From assembly GCA_022424905.1 (NCBI GenBank), contig JAKMGP010000185.1, forward strand, positions 1 through 56,771: DNA of 56,771 nucleotides, in the 5' to 3' direction. Below are positions 38,807-48,038 of this stretch, piece by piece. The DNA comes from Akkermansiaceae bacterium. Lineage in GTDB: Bacteria > Verrucomicrobiota > Verrucomicrobiia > Verrucomicrobiales > Akkermansiaceae. The notes beneath the pieces were generated by a model. That model was not told where the DNA came from. It saw only the letters and a list, made by a program, of their open reading frames with translations, and did no database searches. The translations under genes were made by a program, and so were the position numbers. Every line of letters starts with the position of its first letter. The first letter of the stretch is position 1.

Positions 38807-39961
38807 ATGAGCGGAGAGGATTTCAATATCACGGTGAGATTTCAACATCGGGTCCGATTTACCCGTGGGGCATTCGCTCCGGGTAATCGGTTGATGGCTG
38901 ATCTTTTGGAAACTAGAGGACGAAGCAAGGTTCTCGTTTTTGTAGAAAATGGCCTTAAGAAGTTCTTTCCACAGCTGGAAGGAGAGATTCAGGATTATTT
39001 CTCGGATCTTAGCGGATTGAGGCTCACTGGAGTAGAATGGTTAGCTGGAGGCGAAGAAGCCAAGCGAGACGATCGAGTATACCAAGATGCAATGGCTGCC
39101 ATTGAGCGCCATCATATTGACCGCCATTCTTATGTGGTCGTAATTGGCGGAGGGGCATTTTTAGATGTGATTGGCTTTGCCGCAGCGACAGGCCACCGCG
39201 GGGTCCGCTTGGTGAGATTCCCAACGACAACTCTCTCTCAGGACGACAGTGGGGTCGGGGTTAAAAATGGGATCAATGCCTTTGGGAAGAAGAATTTTAT
39301 TGGCACTTTCGCTGTTCCTTATGCAGTAGTGAACGACTTTCAATTCTTGCATACCCAACCTGAATTGACGCGTCGCGCGGGCCTTATCGAGGCTGTGAAA
39401 GTAGCTTTGGTCCGCGACGGAGAGTTTTTCGATTGGTTAGAAAAGAATGTAGGCGGGTTACTTTCCCTCGACGAGACCATCCTTGAGGAGGCGGTTCAAC
39501 GTTCGGCAGTTCATCACGCAAAGCACATTGCCCAAGGGGGGGATCCTTTTGAGCTGGGAAGTAGCCGGCCTCTCGATTACGGGCATTGGGCAGCTCACAA
39601 ATTGGAACAGCTTACTGATTTTGAACTAAGTCATGGGGAAGCAGTTTCCGTAGGTGTTGCTCTCGATACTCTTTATGCCGCTAAAGTTGGGCTACTTGAA
39701 GCTGTTGACGCAGAGCGTGTTTTGAAGCTGATCGAGGGTTTGAAATTGCCGATTTGGCATGAAGCTCTGGAACTGAATGACCCAAGGGGAAGGCGTCGGG
39801 TTTTTAACGGACTCGAGGAATTCAGGGAGCATTTGGGTGGTGAACTCACGGTTTTACTTCTAAAGGCGACCGGGGTGGGCGTTGATGTCCACGAAATCGA
39901 CGAAACAATTTGGGAAGAATGCGCCAACGAGCTTAAAGAAAGGGCTCTTTCTATGGTTTAG
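38807..39961 (+). CDS. eboD: EboD-like sugar phosphate cyclase (3-dehydroquinate synthase family)
   Basis: The 384-residue protein belongs to the sugar phosphate cyclase superfamily. It has the NAD-binding glycine motif VVIGGGAFLD (111-120) and likely zinc ligands E195 (LIEAVKVAL), H260 (DYGHWAAHKLE) and H276 (ELSHGEAVSVG). The loop QDDSGVGVKNGIN (145-157) differs from the SVGGKTGIN loop of true 3-dehydroquinate synthase, and fits the EboD branch of the ebo gene cluster. The gene for an EboF-like phosphodiesterase starts five bases after its stop, as in ebo operons. It should cyclise a phosphorylated ketose using NAD and zinc; the real substrate of EboD is not known. Simple AroB is the main alternative, but the partner gene argues against it. 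Confidence 0.85.
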   Translation: MSGEDFNITVRFQHRVRFTRGAFAPGNRLMADLLETRGRSKVLVFVENGLKKFFPQLEGEIQDYFSDLSGLRLTGVEWLAGGEEAKRDDRVYQDAMAAIERHHIDRHSYVVVIGGGAFLDVIGFAAATGHRGVRLVRFPTTTLSQDDSGVGVKNGINAFGKKNFIGTFAVPYAVVNDFQFLHTQPELTRRAGLIEAVKVALVRDGEFFDWLEKNVGGLLSLDETILEEAVQRSAVHHAKHIAQGGDPFELGSSRPLDYGHWAAHKLEQLTDFELSHGEAVSVGVALDTLYAAKVGLLEAVDAERVLKLIEGLKLPIWHEALELNDPRGRRRVFNGLEEFREHLGGELTVLLLKATGVGVDVHEIDETIWEECANELKERALSMV

Positions 39962-39965
39962 ACCT

Positions 39966-41342
39966 ATGGGTATGAAAAGAATCGCGGTCCTCAATGTGGT
40001 CGGCCTGACTCGCTCGGTGATCGAAGAAATGCCTCGCTTTAAAAAGTGGAGTAGGGAACGAGAGGTCGCAAATTTTAAACCGGCCTTTCCGGCAGTGACC
40101 TGCACAGCGCAAAGTTCTTACCTTACCGGAAAGAGTGTGAGTGAACACGGGATTGTCGGCAATGGTTGGTACGATCGGGAAGATGCTGAAGTGAAATTCT
40201 GGAAACAGTCAAATCACCTCGTGAAAGGTGAAAAGGTTTGGGAAGCAGCGGGAGTCCGCTGCGCCAAGATGTTTTGGTGGTATAACATGTATTCGTCAGC
40301 TGATTTTGCGGCGACGCCAAGGCCACTTTATCCAGCTGACGGGAGAAAGATTTTCGATATTCACACCCAACCGATGGGAATGCGTGAGGAAATTAAGGCC
40401 GATCTAGGGGATTTTCCATTCCCGTCATTTTGGGGGCCAAAGGCTGGGATCAAGTCTTCGAATTGGATTGCGAAGAGTGCCCGTTGGATTGAAGAAAAAG
40501 AAAGTCCAAGTCTAAATCTGGTGTATCTCCCTCATCTTGATTACGGGTTGCAAAAATATGGCCCTGGGTCTCCTGAAATGTTGATTGAGTACGAAGCCAT
40601 CGATAAGGTGACCTGCGATCTAATTGATTTTCTTGAGAAGCGGGAAATCGAGGTTCTAGCGCTCTCCGAATACGGGATTTCGAAGGTTTCGAAATCAATC
40701 CATCTCAACCGGGTTTTCCGTAAAAAAGGGTGGATTCAAGTGAAGCATGAGCTTGGTCTTGAATCCCTGGACTGCGGTAGCAGCAAAGCGTTCGCTGTGG
40801 CTGATCATCAAGTTGCTCATGTTTACGTAAATGATGCTTCGATCGCGGAAGAGGTAAGAGAGGTGGTATTAGGGACTGATGGCGTGGAAGAGATCCGGGA
40901 GGGGTGTGATTTATGGGGAAAGGGGATTGGTGCCGATCGGGGCGGCGATTTTGTAGCCGTATCGAAAGAAGATGCTTGGTTTACCTACTACTACTGGGAA
41001 GACGATTCCAAGGCGCCCGACTTTGCCCGATGCATCGATATTCACCGAAAACCGGGATACGACCCAGTGGAGCTCTTTTTAGATCCAAAGATTAAATTTC
41101 CGATTGTGAAGATTGCTGGATTTCTAGCCAAAAAGAAATTGGGCTTTCGCGGACTTATGGATGTCATTCCATTGGACGCAAACTTAGTGAAAGGATCGCA
41201 TGGACGGGATAATGTTTCGCCGCAAGAACAACCCGTTGCAGTTGGAAGGGGGGCTGGGCAAGTCACTTCGGCAGAGGAGGTCTTTTGCTGGATCCGAGAC
41301 TCGTTGACAAACTCACTGTCAGGTGATTCAACCACGGGGTAA
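39966..41342 (+). CDS. eboF: EboF-like alkaline phosphatase/nucleotide pyrophosphatase family protein
   Basis: The start is ATG at 39966, or ATG at 39972 in the same frame, giving 458 residues. The family core is present: the nucleophile loop FPAVTCTAQSSYLTG with T45, then EHGIVGNGWYDREDAEVKFW and FWWYNMYSSADFAATPRPLYPADGRK. D192 lies in YLPHLDYGLQ, and SEYG (234-237) takes the place of the usual SDHG of nucleotide pyrophosphatases. The segments GNGWY..EVKFW.QSN and the two-metal phosphodiesterase frame match EboF proteins of ebo clusters. It has no signal peptide. It probably hydrolyses a phosphodiester or phosphonate intermediate in the ebo pathway, which is implicated in export of metabolites such as scytonemin precursors in cyanobacteria. 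The precise reaction is unknown. Confidence 0.85.
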   Translation: MGMKRIAVLNVVGLTRSVIEEMPRFKKWSREREVANFKPAFPAVTCTAQSSYLTGKSVSEHGIVGNGWYDREDAEVKFWKQSNHLVKGEKVWEAAGVRCAKMFWWYNMYSSADFAATPRPLYPADGRKIFDIHTQPMGMREEIKADLGDFPFPSFWGPKAGIKSSNWIAKSARWIEEKESPSLNLVYLPHLDYGLQKYGPGSPEMLIEYEAIDKVTCDLIDFLEKREIEVLALSEYGISKVSKSIHLNRVFRKKGWIQVKHELGLESLDCGSSKAFAVADHQVAHVYVNDASIAEEVREVVLGTDGVEEIREGCDLWGKGIGADRGGDFVAVSKEDAWFTYYYWEDDSKAPDFARCIDIHRKPGYDPVELFLDPKIKFPIVKIAGFLAKKKLGFRGLMDVIPLDANLVKGSHGRDNVSPQEQPVAVGRGAGQVTSAEEVFCWIRDSLTNSLSGDSTTG

Positions 41343-41460
41343 TTAAGGATAGGTGGTTCTTAGCAGGGAGGTTCTTTTGGGCTAAGCAATCATTAGCTTT
41401 TTAAAACAAGTTCTGTTCGCTTTGTAAGCTATCTGGTCATATCGCTCAGCACCTAGAGTT

Positions 41461-43098
41461 TTGACTGATCCGACTTCCACTCCAAACGTCCCCATCGCCG
41501 CGGCGCGTGAGATCGCACGTCGGCGAACCTTTGCAATCATTTCCCATCCAGATGCTGGTAAGACGACGCTTACTGAAAAGCTTCTTCTTTATGGAGGAGC
41601 AATTGGATTGGCCGGAAGCGTGACTTCAAAAAAGGAACAGCAATCAACCTCTAGCGACTGGATGTCGATGGAGAAAGAAAGAGGGATTTCAGTTTCTTCC
41701 ACCGTCCTTCAATTTGAATACAAGGATTGCTGTATCAATTTGCTTGATACTCCAGGGCACCATGATTTTTCGGAGGACACCTATCGAGTGCTCTCGGCAG
41801 TTGATGCGGCCGTTATGGTTATCGATGCCGGCAAAGGAATCGAAGCACAAACCTTAAAGCTTTTTGAAGTCTGTCGCCGTCGCGGTGTTCCAATTTTTGT
41901 CTTTATTAACAAGATGGATCGTCCATCGCGTCCTCCTTTAGAGTTGATCGATGAATTAGAAACGGTCCTTAAATTGGCTCCTGCTCCTGTAAATTGGCCA
42001 CTCGGAGATGGGCCCCGATTTCGTGGCGTTTACGACCGTCGCAAAGATGAAGTCAACCTTTTTGAACGAACCTCGCATGGCTCTTTTAAAGCCCCACTGG
42101 AAGTTGCGGGAATCGAAGATGATAAGGTTCGCGAAGCGCTGAGTGACGAGCTCTACCTGGCTGTGACTTCTGAGATTGAGCTGCTTGACGGACTTACCGA
42201 AACGATTGATGTCGAACGTGTTTTGGCAGGCCAACAGATGCCAATTTACTTCGGAAGTGCTATGAATAATTTTGGTGTTCAAAATATGCTCGAAAGCTTT
42301 TTGGAACTGGCCCCACCACCCGCTGGCCGAATTAATGTGACTGCGGACGAGATGATGGATCCGGAGGTTGGGAGCTTTTCTGGATTTGTATTCAAAATAC
42401 AGGCCAATATGAATCCCCGCCACCGGGATCGCGCCGTTTTTGTCAGGATTGTATCCGGAGTCTTTGAGAGAGATATGCAGATCCTTGATCAACGCACTGG
42501 CAAAAAAGTTAGGCTAGCTAACGCGCAGAAGTTATTTGGACAGGGGCGTGAAACCCTCGATACAGCCTACGCTGGTGACATCCTCGCCCTAGTAGGGAAT
42601 TACAATTTTCTGATTGGTGATACTCTCACAAATGATCCGGGAGTGACATTCAACGAAATGCCCCGTTTCACACCCGAGTGCTTCACTTATATCCTCAATA
42701 AAGATACAGCCAACATCAAACGCTATCGTTCGGGCATGGAACAATTGATGAAGGAAGGCGTTGCTCAGGCCTATCATGTGCATGGCAGCGCTCAGGCTGT
42801 TCCTTTGCTAGGGGCGGTTGGCCCGCTCCAGTTCGAAGTCCTGCAGGCTCGCCTTGAAAGCGAATACTCGGTCGAAACCCGCCTTGAGCACCCTCGTTGG
42901 AATTGTGTCCAGTGGTTTGTCGAACGAGAGCCCGACAAATCGAGAAGCGATCGTGAGCCACCTGAAGTAACGCTTCCCTCGGGTTGTGTCGTAGCCCGGG
43001 ACCAAGACGGGAACTGGGTCGTTCTCTTGCCCGCCCAGTATCTTGTCGGAATTCTCCACGACCGAAATGAAAGTCTCATCTTCAGGGATAGTGCCTAA
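41461..43098 (+). CDS. prfC: Peptide chain release factor 3
   Basis: This 545-residue translational GTPase removes RF1 and RF2 from ribosomes after termination. G1 is HPDAGKTT (29-36). G3 is DTPGHHDFSEDTYR and G4 NKMDRPSRPP, with the RF3-specific SSDWMSMEKERGISVSSTV switch region. Domains II and III follow, with GFVFKIQANMNPRHRDRAVFVRIVSG and VGPLQFEVLQARLESEYSVE typical of RF3. The start is TTG at 41461: no ATG or GTG lies in frame between the upstream region and the G domain, so this rare start is well supported. The 118 bases upstream contain no obvious promoter. Confidence 0.96.
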   Translation: MTDPTSTPNVPIAAAREIARRRTFAIISHPDAGKTTLTEKLLLYGGAIGLAGSVTSKKEQQSTSSDWMSMEKERGISVSSTVLQFEYKDCCINLLDTPGHHDFSEDTYRVLSAVDAAVMVIDAGKGIEAQTLKLFEVCRRRGVPIFVFINKMDRPSRPPLELIDELETVLKLAPAPVNWPLGDGPRFRGVYDRRKDEVNLFERTSHGSFKAPLEVAGIEDDKVREALSDELYLAVTSEIELLDGLTETIDVERVLAGQQMPIYFGSAMNNFGVQNMLESFLELAPPPAGRINVTADEMMDPEVGSFSGFVFKIQANMNPRHRDRAVFVRIVSGVFERDMQILDQRTGKKVRLANAQKLFGQGRETLDTAYAGDILALVGNYNFLIGDTLTNDPGVTFNEMPRFTPECFTYILNKDTANIKRYRSGMEQLMKEGVAQAYHVHGSAQAVPLLGAVGPLQFEVLQARLESEYSVETRLEHPRWNCVQWFVEREPDKSRSDREPPEVTLPSGCVVARDQDGNWVVLLPAQYLVGILHDRNESLIFRDSA

Positions 43099-43148
43099 AC
43101 ATGCTTACAGCAACCTGGAGGGATTTGCGTCTAGGCCTCGTGACTAGC

Positions 43149-43181
43149 TAAGGCTGGGCTTGCTTTTGGGTAACAGCCTTA
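43149..43181 (+). terminator. Inverted repeat after prfC, possible terminator
   Basis: TAAGGCTG (43149-43156) pairs perfectly with CAGCCTTA (43174-43181) across a 17-base loop. It lies 51 bases after the prfC stop. It lacks a downstream T-run, so intrinsic termination is doubtful. A shorter hairpin (TTCCCT/AGGGAA, 43206-43223) follows. Confidence 0.3.
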
Positions 43182-43343
43182 ATTAAGCGCAATCTTCCTA
43201 GGGTCTTCCCTTTAGATAGGGAAAAGCAATTGTGGTTTTCCGGTTCTCTGTCCAAAGAACTCCGATATGTTTTTTAATTTAATTTGACACATTTCTGCTG
43301 TGGATCACGCTTTGGGTTAGCACATCTTCATTCTCACGTAATT

Positions 43344-46300
43344 ATGACACTACGACGTCCAATCTTTTCCTTAATTTCCTCCCTCTCTTTCGATCTCAAA
43401 AGGCAAATATTCCGCTTTAAGACTCTGATCTGGTCACTGTCGCTTCTTTTTGTTTCGTCGGGGTTGCACCGACTCCAAGGTGCCCCCCGAATTTCTGAAT
43501 TTGTAGCTCTCAACACCCGATCTCTTGTTGATGAAGATGGCGACTCTTCTGATTGGATTGAAATCGAAAATACCGATGACACTGCCGTATCCCTTGGGGG
43601 ATGGTATTTAACGGATGACCCGAAAGACCTCACTAAATGGGAAATTCCCGCAGTAACCCTTCTTCCAAACGACTTCCTTGTTATTTTCGCCTCTAATAAG
43701 AATCGGGTTGATCCTGCGAGCAACCTGCACACTAACTTTACGCTCCAGCCCCAGGAGTTTATCGGGTTAGTTGAACCTGACGGAAAGAGCCTTGTATCTT
43801 CCTTTGACCCTCCACCTCAGTTTGAAGATGTTTCTTATGGTGTCGGCACGGTTGGAGCATCGATTGTCACAGTCCCAATAGACCGGGGTGTTAATGCAAA
43901 ATATCTTGTTCCAGCCACCGATCCCGGTGCCGAGGATTGGCGAATCCCTTCTTACAACGATGCGGCATGGACTACCGCCGCTCTAGCCTACGGCTGGGAC
44001 ACCTCCGGGCCTTACCTAGATCTTCTGGGCAGTGATGGGAATCTTTCATCGGTAGCGAAAGGAGTAAACGCTTCAATTTATGTTCGCGTTCCTATCACAA
44101 TTGACGATCCCAGCGCGGTTCAAAGGATGGTTCTTGATCTTAATTGGGAGGATGGCGTTGTTGGCTATTTAAATGGACAACAAATTCTTTCTGAAAACTC
44201 GCCAAACCCTGTCCTCTGGGATTCTAGAGCGACCAGGTCTCACACCGATAGTCTCGCAGTGGTTCCCGACACCTATGAGATCGATTTTACGGGAAAGCTC
44301 GTAAGTGGGACTAATATTCTAGCCTTCCAGGTCATGAACACATCACCAAATGGATCTGATCTCCTTTTGTTACCCAAACTAACAGTCGTGTCTAAGGATG
44401 CCGCCAGCGATGATGTGCCGGCTTTTTTTGAGGAACCCACCCCTGGGAATCCTAATAGCCCAGGCAAACTTGCGCCCGCCTATGTCACGGTCGACACACC
44501 GACTAGGACGTTCACATCCGGATCAATCAAGGTCGCACTTACATCTGAAAGCCCTAACGCGATCATCCGCTACACTACGGACGGAAGTATTCCAACCAAC
44601 GATCTCGGTGCTGAGTCCCCAGAATACACCGATGCACTGACGATCACTGACAATACTTTAGTAAGAAGTAGGGCGTTTCTGCCAGGGGCCTTGCCGGGGC
44701 CTATCGAAACTCACGCCTATTTTAGACTTGAAAGCGACGCAGCTGAATTCACCTCAAACCTCCCGACAATTCTCATCGACAATTTTGGGAACGGTAACAT
44801 CCCCTCAGCGGGAGCAACGAACCGATTACCGATGATCATGGCGATCTTTGAGCCTAAGGACATCGGTGGTGGTGTCATGCGTTCATCGATGCTGAACCCA
44901 CCCGACCTAGTAACGCGCATGGGAAGCCGTAAACGTGGATCAAGTTCAGGTGGATGGCCTAAGAACCATTTTTCAGTCGAGGCATGGACCGAGAATGATT
45001 ATGAGGAGAAGAATATTGAACCGCTCGGATTTGGAGCAGATAATGACTGGATCTTAGGGTCATTCTACCAATTTGACCGCGCGCTGATTCGGAATCCATT
45101 CATTTACGATATTAGCCGTCAGATCGGCCGGTATGCGGTGCGAACCCAACATGTCGAGCTTTGGAACAACCTCCGAAATAACGTTGGTGGCAATGACTAT
45201 TATGGAGTCTACACTCTCGGCGAGAGACTTGATCGAGGAGAATCTCGAATCGACGTTGACGGGCTAAACCCAACCATCATCGAGAATAATTTCACAAATG
45301 GTGGACCTGGGGCTTTGGCGCCATTTGATGCTGACATTTCAGGTGGATACATCTTTAAGCGGGATCGCGGTAATCCCACGTTTTCTTCCTCAGGTATGGG
45401 TAATTTTGTCTACGTTTATCCGGGTGGGTCGAGCGATAGAAACCGACCAGAGGATTTCTTCATCAACCGTTCTCAGACGGCTTGGCTTACCAAATATCTA
45501 GAGGAAGCCGATGATGCACTTGATGCGACGGATGGAATCAACCCTGAGACAGGTTTGCATTTCTCAGATTACATCGACGTCGATTCCTTCATCGACCACA
45601 TCATGCTCAACAACTTTGCGATGAATGTTGACTGGGGGCGTCTGAGCGCGTTCTTGCATAAGCCGCGTGGGGGAAAATTACAGGGAGGGCCGATTTGGGA
45701 CTTCGATCGTAATATGGGTTCGGAGGACGGGCGTGACCGCACTCCAAATCGTGGGTGGAATGGAACAGGGGACTCGAGTAGAACCTGGTATGACAGCCGT
45801 TACCCCTATTACGGAAAGGTGATGGGTTATCGCAGAAATACACAAGGGCCTCCAACCCAACAAAGCTCTAGGCCAGACGTAATGCAGAGATGGATCGATC
45901 GCTGGTTTAGTCTTCGGAAGACAGTCATGTCGATCGATAATCTTAATGCTACGGTCGATAAGTATGCTCTTCCCTTGAATGTGAATTCAGGCAGTAATGC
46001 GGCTTTACCCTCTCCACAAGATCGTAACTTCGCGAGGTGGAACGTCGCACCAAATGGCGGGCAATACGCAGGGGGGGACAGAGGTTGGACCGGTGAAATT
46101 ACTCACATGAAGGGTTGGTTGAAAGCACGGGCTGAATGGATTGATGCGCAATTTCCTGCTGAGCCGGAATTCAGTGTCGCGAGTGGCGGTGTTCCAGTTG
46201 GGACAAGTTTAATCATGAACTTTCCAGAAGGGCAGGCTTTTTACACAACCGACGGCAGCGACCCAAGAGCTTCCGGAGGTGGAGTATCACCGACTGCAAA

Positions 46301-47843
46301 ACGATTCGACGGGGGAGCGATTGATTCTACTTTATTATCGATGGATGCACCTGTGGGCTACCTAGTTCCGACCAATAACTCGCTTGGATTAACTTGGACT
46401 CAAGCCAATTTCGATGCCTCTGGTTGGACCCAGGCAAACTCGGGGGTAGGTTGGGAATCCCCGGGCGGAACATTGGAACCATTGATAGCGACTAATATTG
46501 TTAATGAACTCAAGGGCATTAATGGTGGCGCCTATTTCCGTTGGGAGTTCGACTTCAATAATGCAGGTGCCGTCAATGGAGGAACACTAAATGTGCAAGC
46601 TGATGATGGGTTTGTTGCCTACTTGAATGGCGTTGAGATCGCATCAGCTAATGTGCCAGAACCAGTTGTTTGGAATAGCACTTCATCGGGGTCCACTTCG
46701 GATGGGAATGTCGTCGCAGGGCGGCAGATTGATCTTTCAGCCCATCTTGATGCATTTAGGAATGGCACTAATGTTTTAGCGATTCATGCAATGAACTCTT
46801 CCCTAAATGGATCAGACTTCCTTATCCGAGCCGGACTAGACATCAATGAAACTGTAGCCGCCAGCCCCTTATTGCTGAATGAAAGCCAGGTGGTCATCGC
46901 GCGTGTGCGTGACGGCGATTTCTGGGGGGCTCCAACAATCAGCCCATACGCGGTTGGCACGACGCCAGCGAGCAGTGCCAATTTAATGGTTTCAGAGATC
47001 ATGTATCATCCAACTGAGCCTTCGGCCGCAGAACTAGCTGCCGGATATGATGATCAGGATCTGTTCGAATTTATTGAATTCGTTAACATTAGCGATACTG
47101 CTATCGATTTATCAGGTGTTGCTTTCGATGCGGGGGCGAGTTTCACATTCCCGGTTGGGATGCAACTTACTGCAGGTGCCCGAGTGCTTGTTGTTAGTGA
47201 TACCGCAGCATTTAGAGCACGCTACGGTTCGGCGCTTGATAGTTTTGTTGTTGGTCAATTCCAAGAGGGGACAAAATTGTCCAACAGCGGAGAGCGTCTT
47301 CTTATTCTTGGCATTGATGGGGCTCCGATCAAAGAGTTCACCTACAATGATAAATCACCATGGCCCGAAGCTGCGGACGGCGATGGATTTAGCCTCGTGC
47401 TCAATTCCCCAAACAGCGCACCTGATCACAACCTTCCTGAAAGCTGGTCAACTGGCCGTCAGGGCGGCACACCGGGGATTGGCGAGAATAAAACTGTTTT
47501 CGCCGGCGATCCCAACGCGGATTTAGATAATGACGGTCTTACCGCGTTCGCGGAATATGCCATGGGAACAGCTGATTCTGACAGCTCGTCGGGCCAGGCA
47601 GCCATCAGGAGTCGTGTAGATGGTGGTGGCGATCTCAGGATCACCTTTCCGAAGAATACCGCGGCTGGCGATGTTAATTTCATCGTGGAGATCTCTACCG
47701 ATCTTAAAAATTGGAGCAGTGGTGAGATGGTCTCGTTTGTCAGTGAAGAATCAATTAGCGACAATATTTCTGAGGCCACTTACCAGAGCGCACTTCCGGA
47801 CGCCACCAAGGTTTACATGCGGCTTAGGTTCCAGCAAAGGTAG
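43344..47843 (+). CDS. Giant exported CotH-kinase/lamin-tail/chitobiase-domain protein
   Basis: From the ATG at 43344 the protein has 1499 residues; the TTG at 43284 gives no better N-terminus. A hydrophobic signal follows a long basic N-region (RFKTLIWSLSLLFVSSG). Domains in order are lamin-tail domain 1 (about 45-165, ISEFVALN...DWIEIENT), a beta-sandwich (180-350), a chitobiase C-terminal-like repeat (380-460, IIRYTTDGSIPT), a CotH kinase domain (about 470-960), a second chitobiase-like repeat (FYTTDGSDPR), a second sandwich, lamin-tail domain 2 (SEIMYHPTEP...FEFIEFVN) and a C-terminal TSP3-like unit (DLDNDGLTAFAEYA). The CotH part carries RMGSRKRGS, GVYTLGERLDRGE and GGPIWDFDRNMG with candidate metal residues D786 and D788. 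Both sandwiches share VGYLNG/VAYLNG and MNTSPNGSD/MNSSLNGSD, so they are internal duplicates. It is likely a surface protein, possibly a protein kinase. Confidence 0.92.
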   Translation: MTLRRPIFSLISSLSFDLKRQIFRFKTLIWSLSLLFVSSGLHRLQGAPRISEFVALNTRSLVDEDGDSSDWIEIENTDDTAVSLGGWYLTDDPKDLTKWEIPAVTLLPNDFLVIFASNKNRVDPASNLHTNFTLQPQEFIGLVEPDGKSLVSSFDPPPQFEDVSYGVGTVGASIVTVPIDRGVNAKYLVPATDPGAEDWRIPSYNDAAWTTAALAYGWDTSGPYLDLLGSDGNLSSVAKGVNASIYVRVPITIDDPSAVQRMVLDLNWEDGVVGYLNGQQILSENSPNPVLWDSRATRSHTDSLAVVPDTYEIDFTGKLVSGTNILAFQVMNTSPNGSDLLLLPKLTVVSKDAASDDVPAFFEEPTPGNPNSPGKLAPAYVTVDTPTRTFTSGSIKVALTSESPNAIIRYTTDGSIPTNDLGAESPEYTDALTITDNTLVRSRAFLPGALPGPIETHAYFRLESDAAEFTSNLPTILIDNFGNGNIPSAGATNRLPMIMAIFEPKDIGGGVMRSSMLNPPDLVTRMGSRKRGSSSGGWPKNHFSVEAWTENDYEEKNIEPLGFGADNDWILGSFYQFDRALIRNPFIYDISRQIGRYAVRTQHVELWNNLRNNVGGNDYYGVYTLGERLDRGESRIDVDGLNPTIIENNFTNGGPGALAPFDADISGGYIFKRDRGNPTFSSSGMGNFVYVYPGGSSDRNRPEDFFINRSQTAWLTKYLEEADDALDATDGINPETGLHFSDYIDVDSFIDHIMLNNFAMNVDWGRLSAFLHKPRGGKLQGGPIWDFDRNMGSEDGRDRTPNRGWNGTGDSSRTWYDSRYPYYGKVMGYRRNTQGPPTQQSSRPDVMQRWIDRWFSLRKTVMSIDNLNATVDKYALPLNVNSGSNAALPSPQDRNFARWNVAPNGGQYAGGDRGWTGEITHMKGWLKARAEWIDAQFPAEPEFSVASGGVPVGTSLIMNFPEGQAFYTTDGSDPRASGGGVSPTAKRFDGGAIDSTLLSMDAPVGYLVPTNNSLGLTWTQANFDASGWTQANSGVGWESPGGTLEPLIATNIVNELKGINGGAYFRWEFDFNNAGAVNGGTLNVQADDGFVAYLNGVEIASANVPEPVVWNSTSSGSTSDGNVVAGRQIDLSAHLDAFRNGTNVLAIHAMNSSLNGSDFLIRAGLDINETVAASPLLLNESQVVIARVRDGDFWGAPTISPYAVGTTPASSANLMVSEIMYHPTEPSAAELAAGYDDQDLFEFIEFVNISDTAIDLSGVAFDAGASFTFPVGMQLTAGARVLVVSDTAAFRARYGSALDSFVVGQFQEGTKLSNSGERLLILGIDGAPIKEFTYNDKSPWPEAADGDGFSLVLNSPNSAPDHNLPESWSTGRQGGTPGIGENKTVFAGDPNADLDNDGLTAFAEYAMGTADSDSSSGQAAIRSRVDGGGDLRITFPKNTAAGDVNFIVEISTDLKNWSSGEMVSFVSEESISDNISEATYQSALPDATKVYMRLRFQQR

Positions 47844-47871
47844 TCCGCGCAGCTAGAAACTCGGATAAGTT

Positions 47872-47911
47872 AAGAAAGGAGGGCCTGATCCAGGGCTTCC
47901 TTTCTTTTTTT
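47872..47911 (+). terminator. Intrinsic terminator of the CotH-family gene
   Basis: A stem pairs AAGAAAGGAGGGCC (47872-47885) with GGGCTTCCTTTCTT (47893-47906), with one G-T wobble and one mismatch. The loop has seven bases, and the 3' arm merges into a T-run (47905-47911). It sits 28 bases after the stop at 47843. This is the clearest terminator in the window. The A-rich 5' arm means it could also act weakly on the other strand. Confidence 0.8.
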
Positions 47912-48038
47912 GTTAGTCCTTTCCCAGTCCTTATCATTTTCAAACGAAAAGGTGCAAATTATCTCTAATTAAACCGCCTAAAAGATCCTTGGCTGGTTGA
48001 TTTTCAAGAACTATTCTCCGTCGAGTAATTTTAAGGGT

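Noticed and set aside
43206..43223. TTCCCT/AGGGAA hairpin as the prfC terminator
   Set aside because: The stem is short and is not followed by a T-run.
43284..43343. TTGACA at 43284-43289 as a -35 box or as the TTG start of the CotH-family gene
   Set aside because: No -10 sequence appears at a suitable distance, and the N-terminal extension it would add is not needed because the ATG at 43344 gives a plausible signal sequence.
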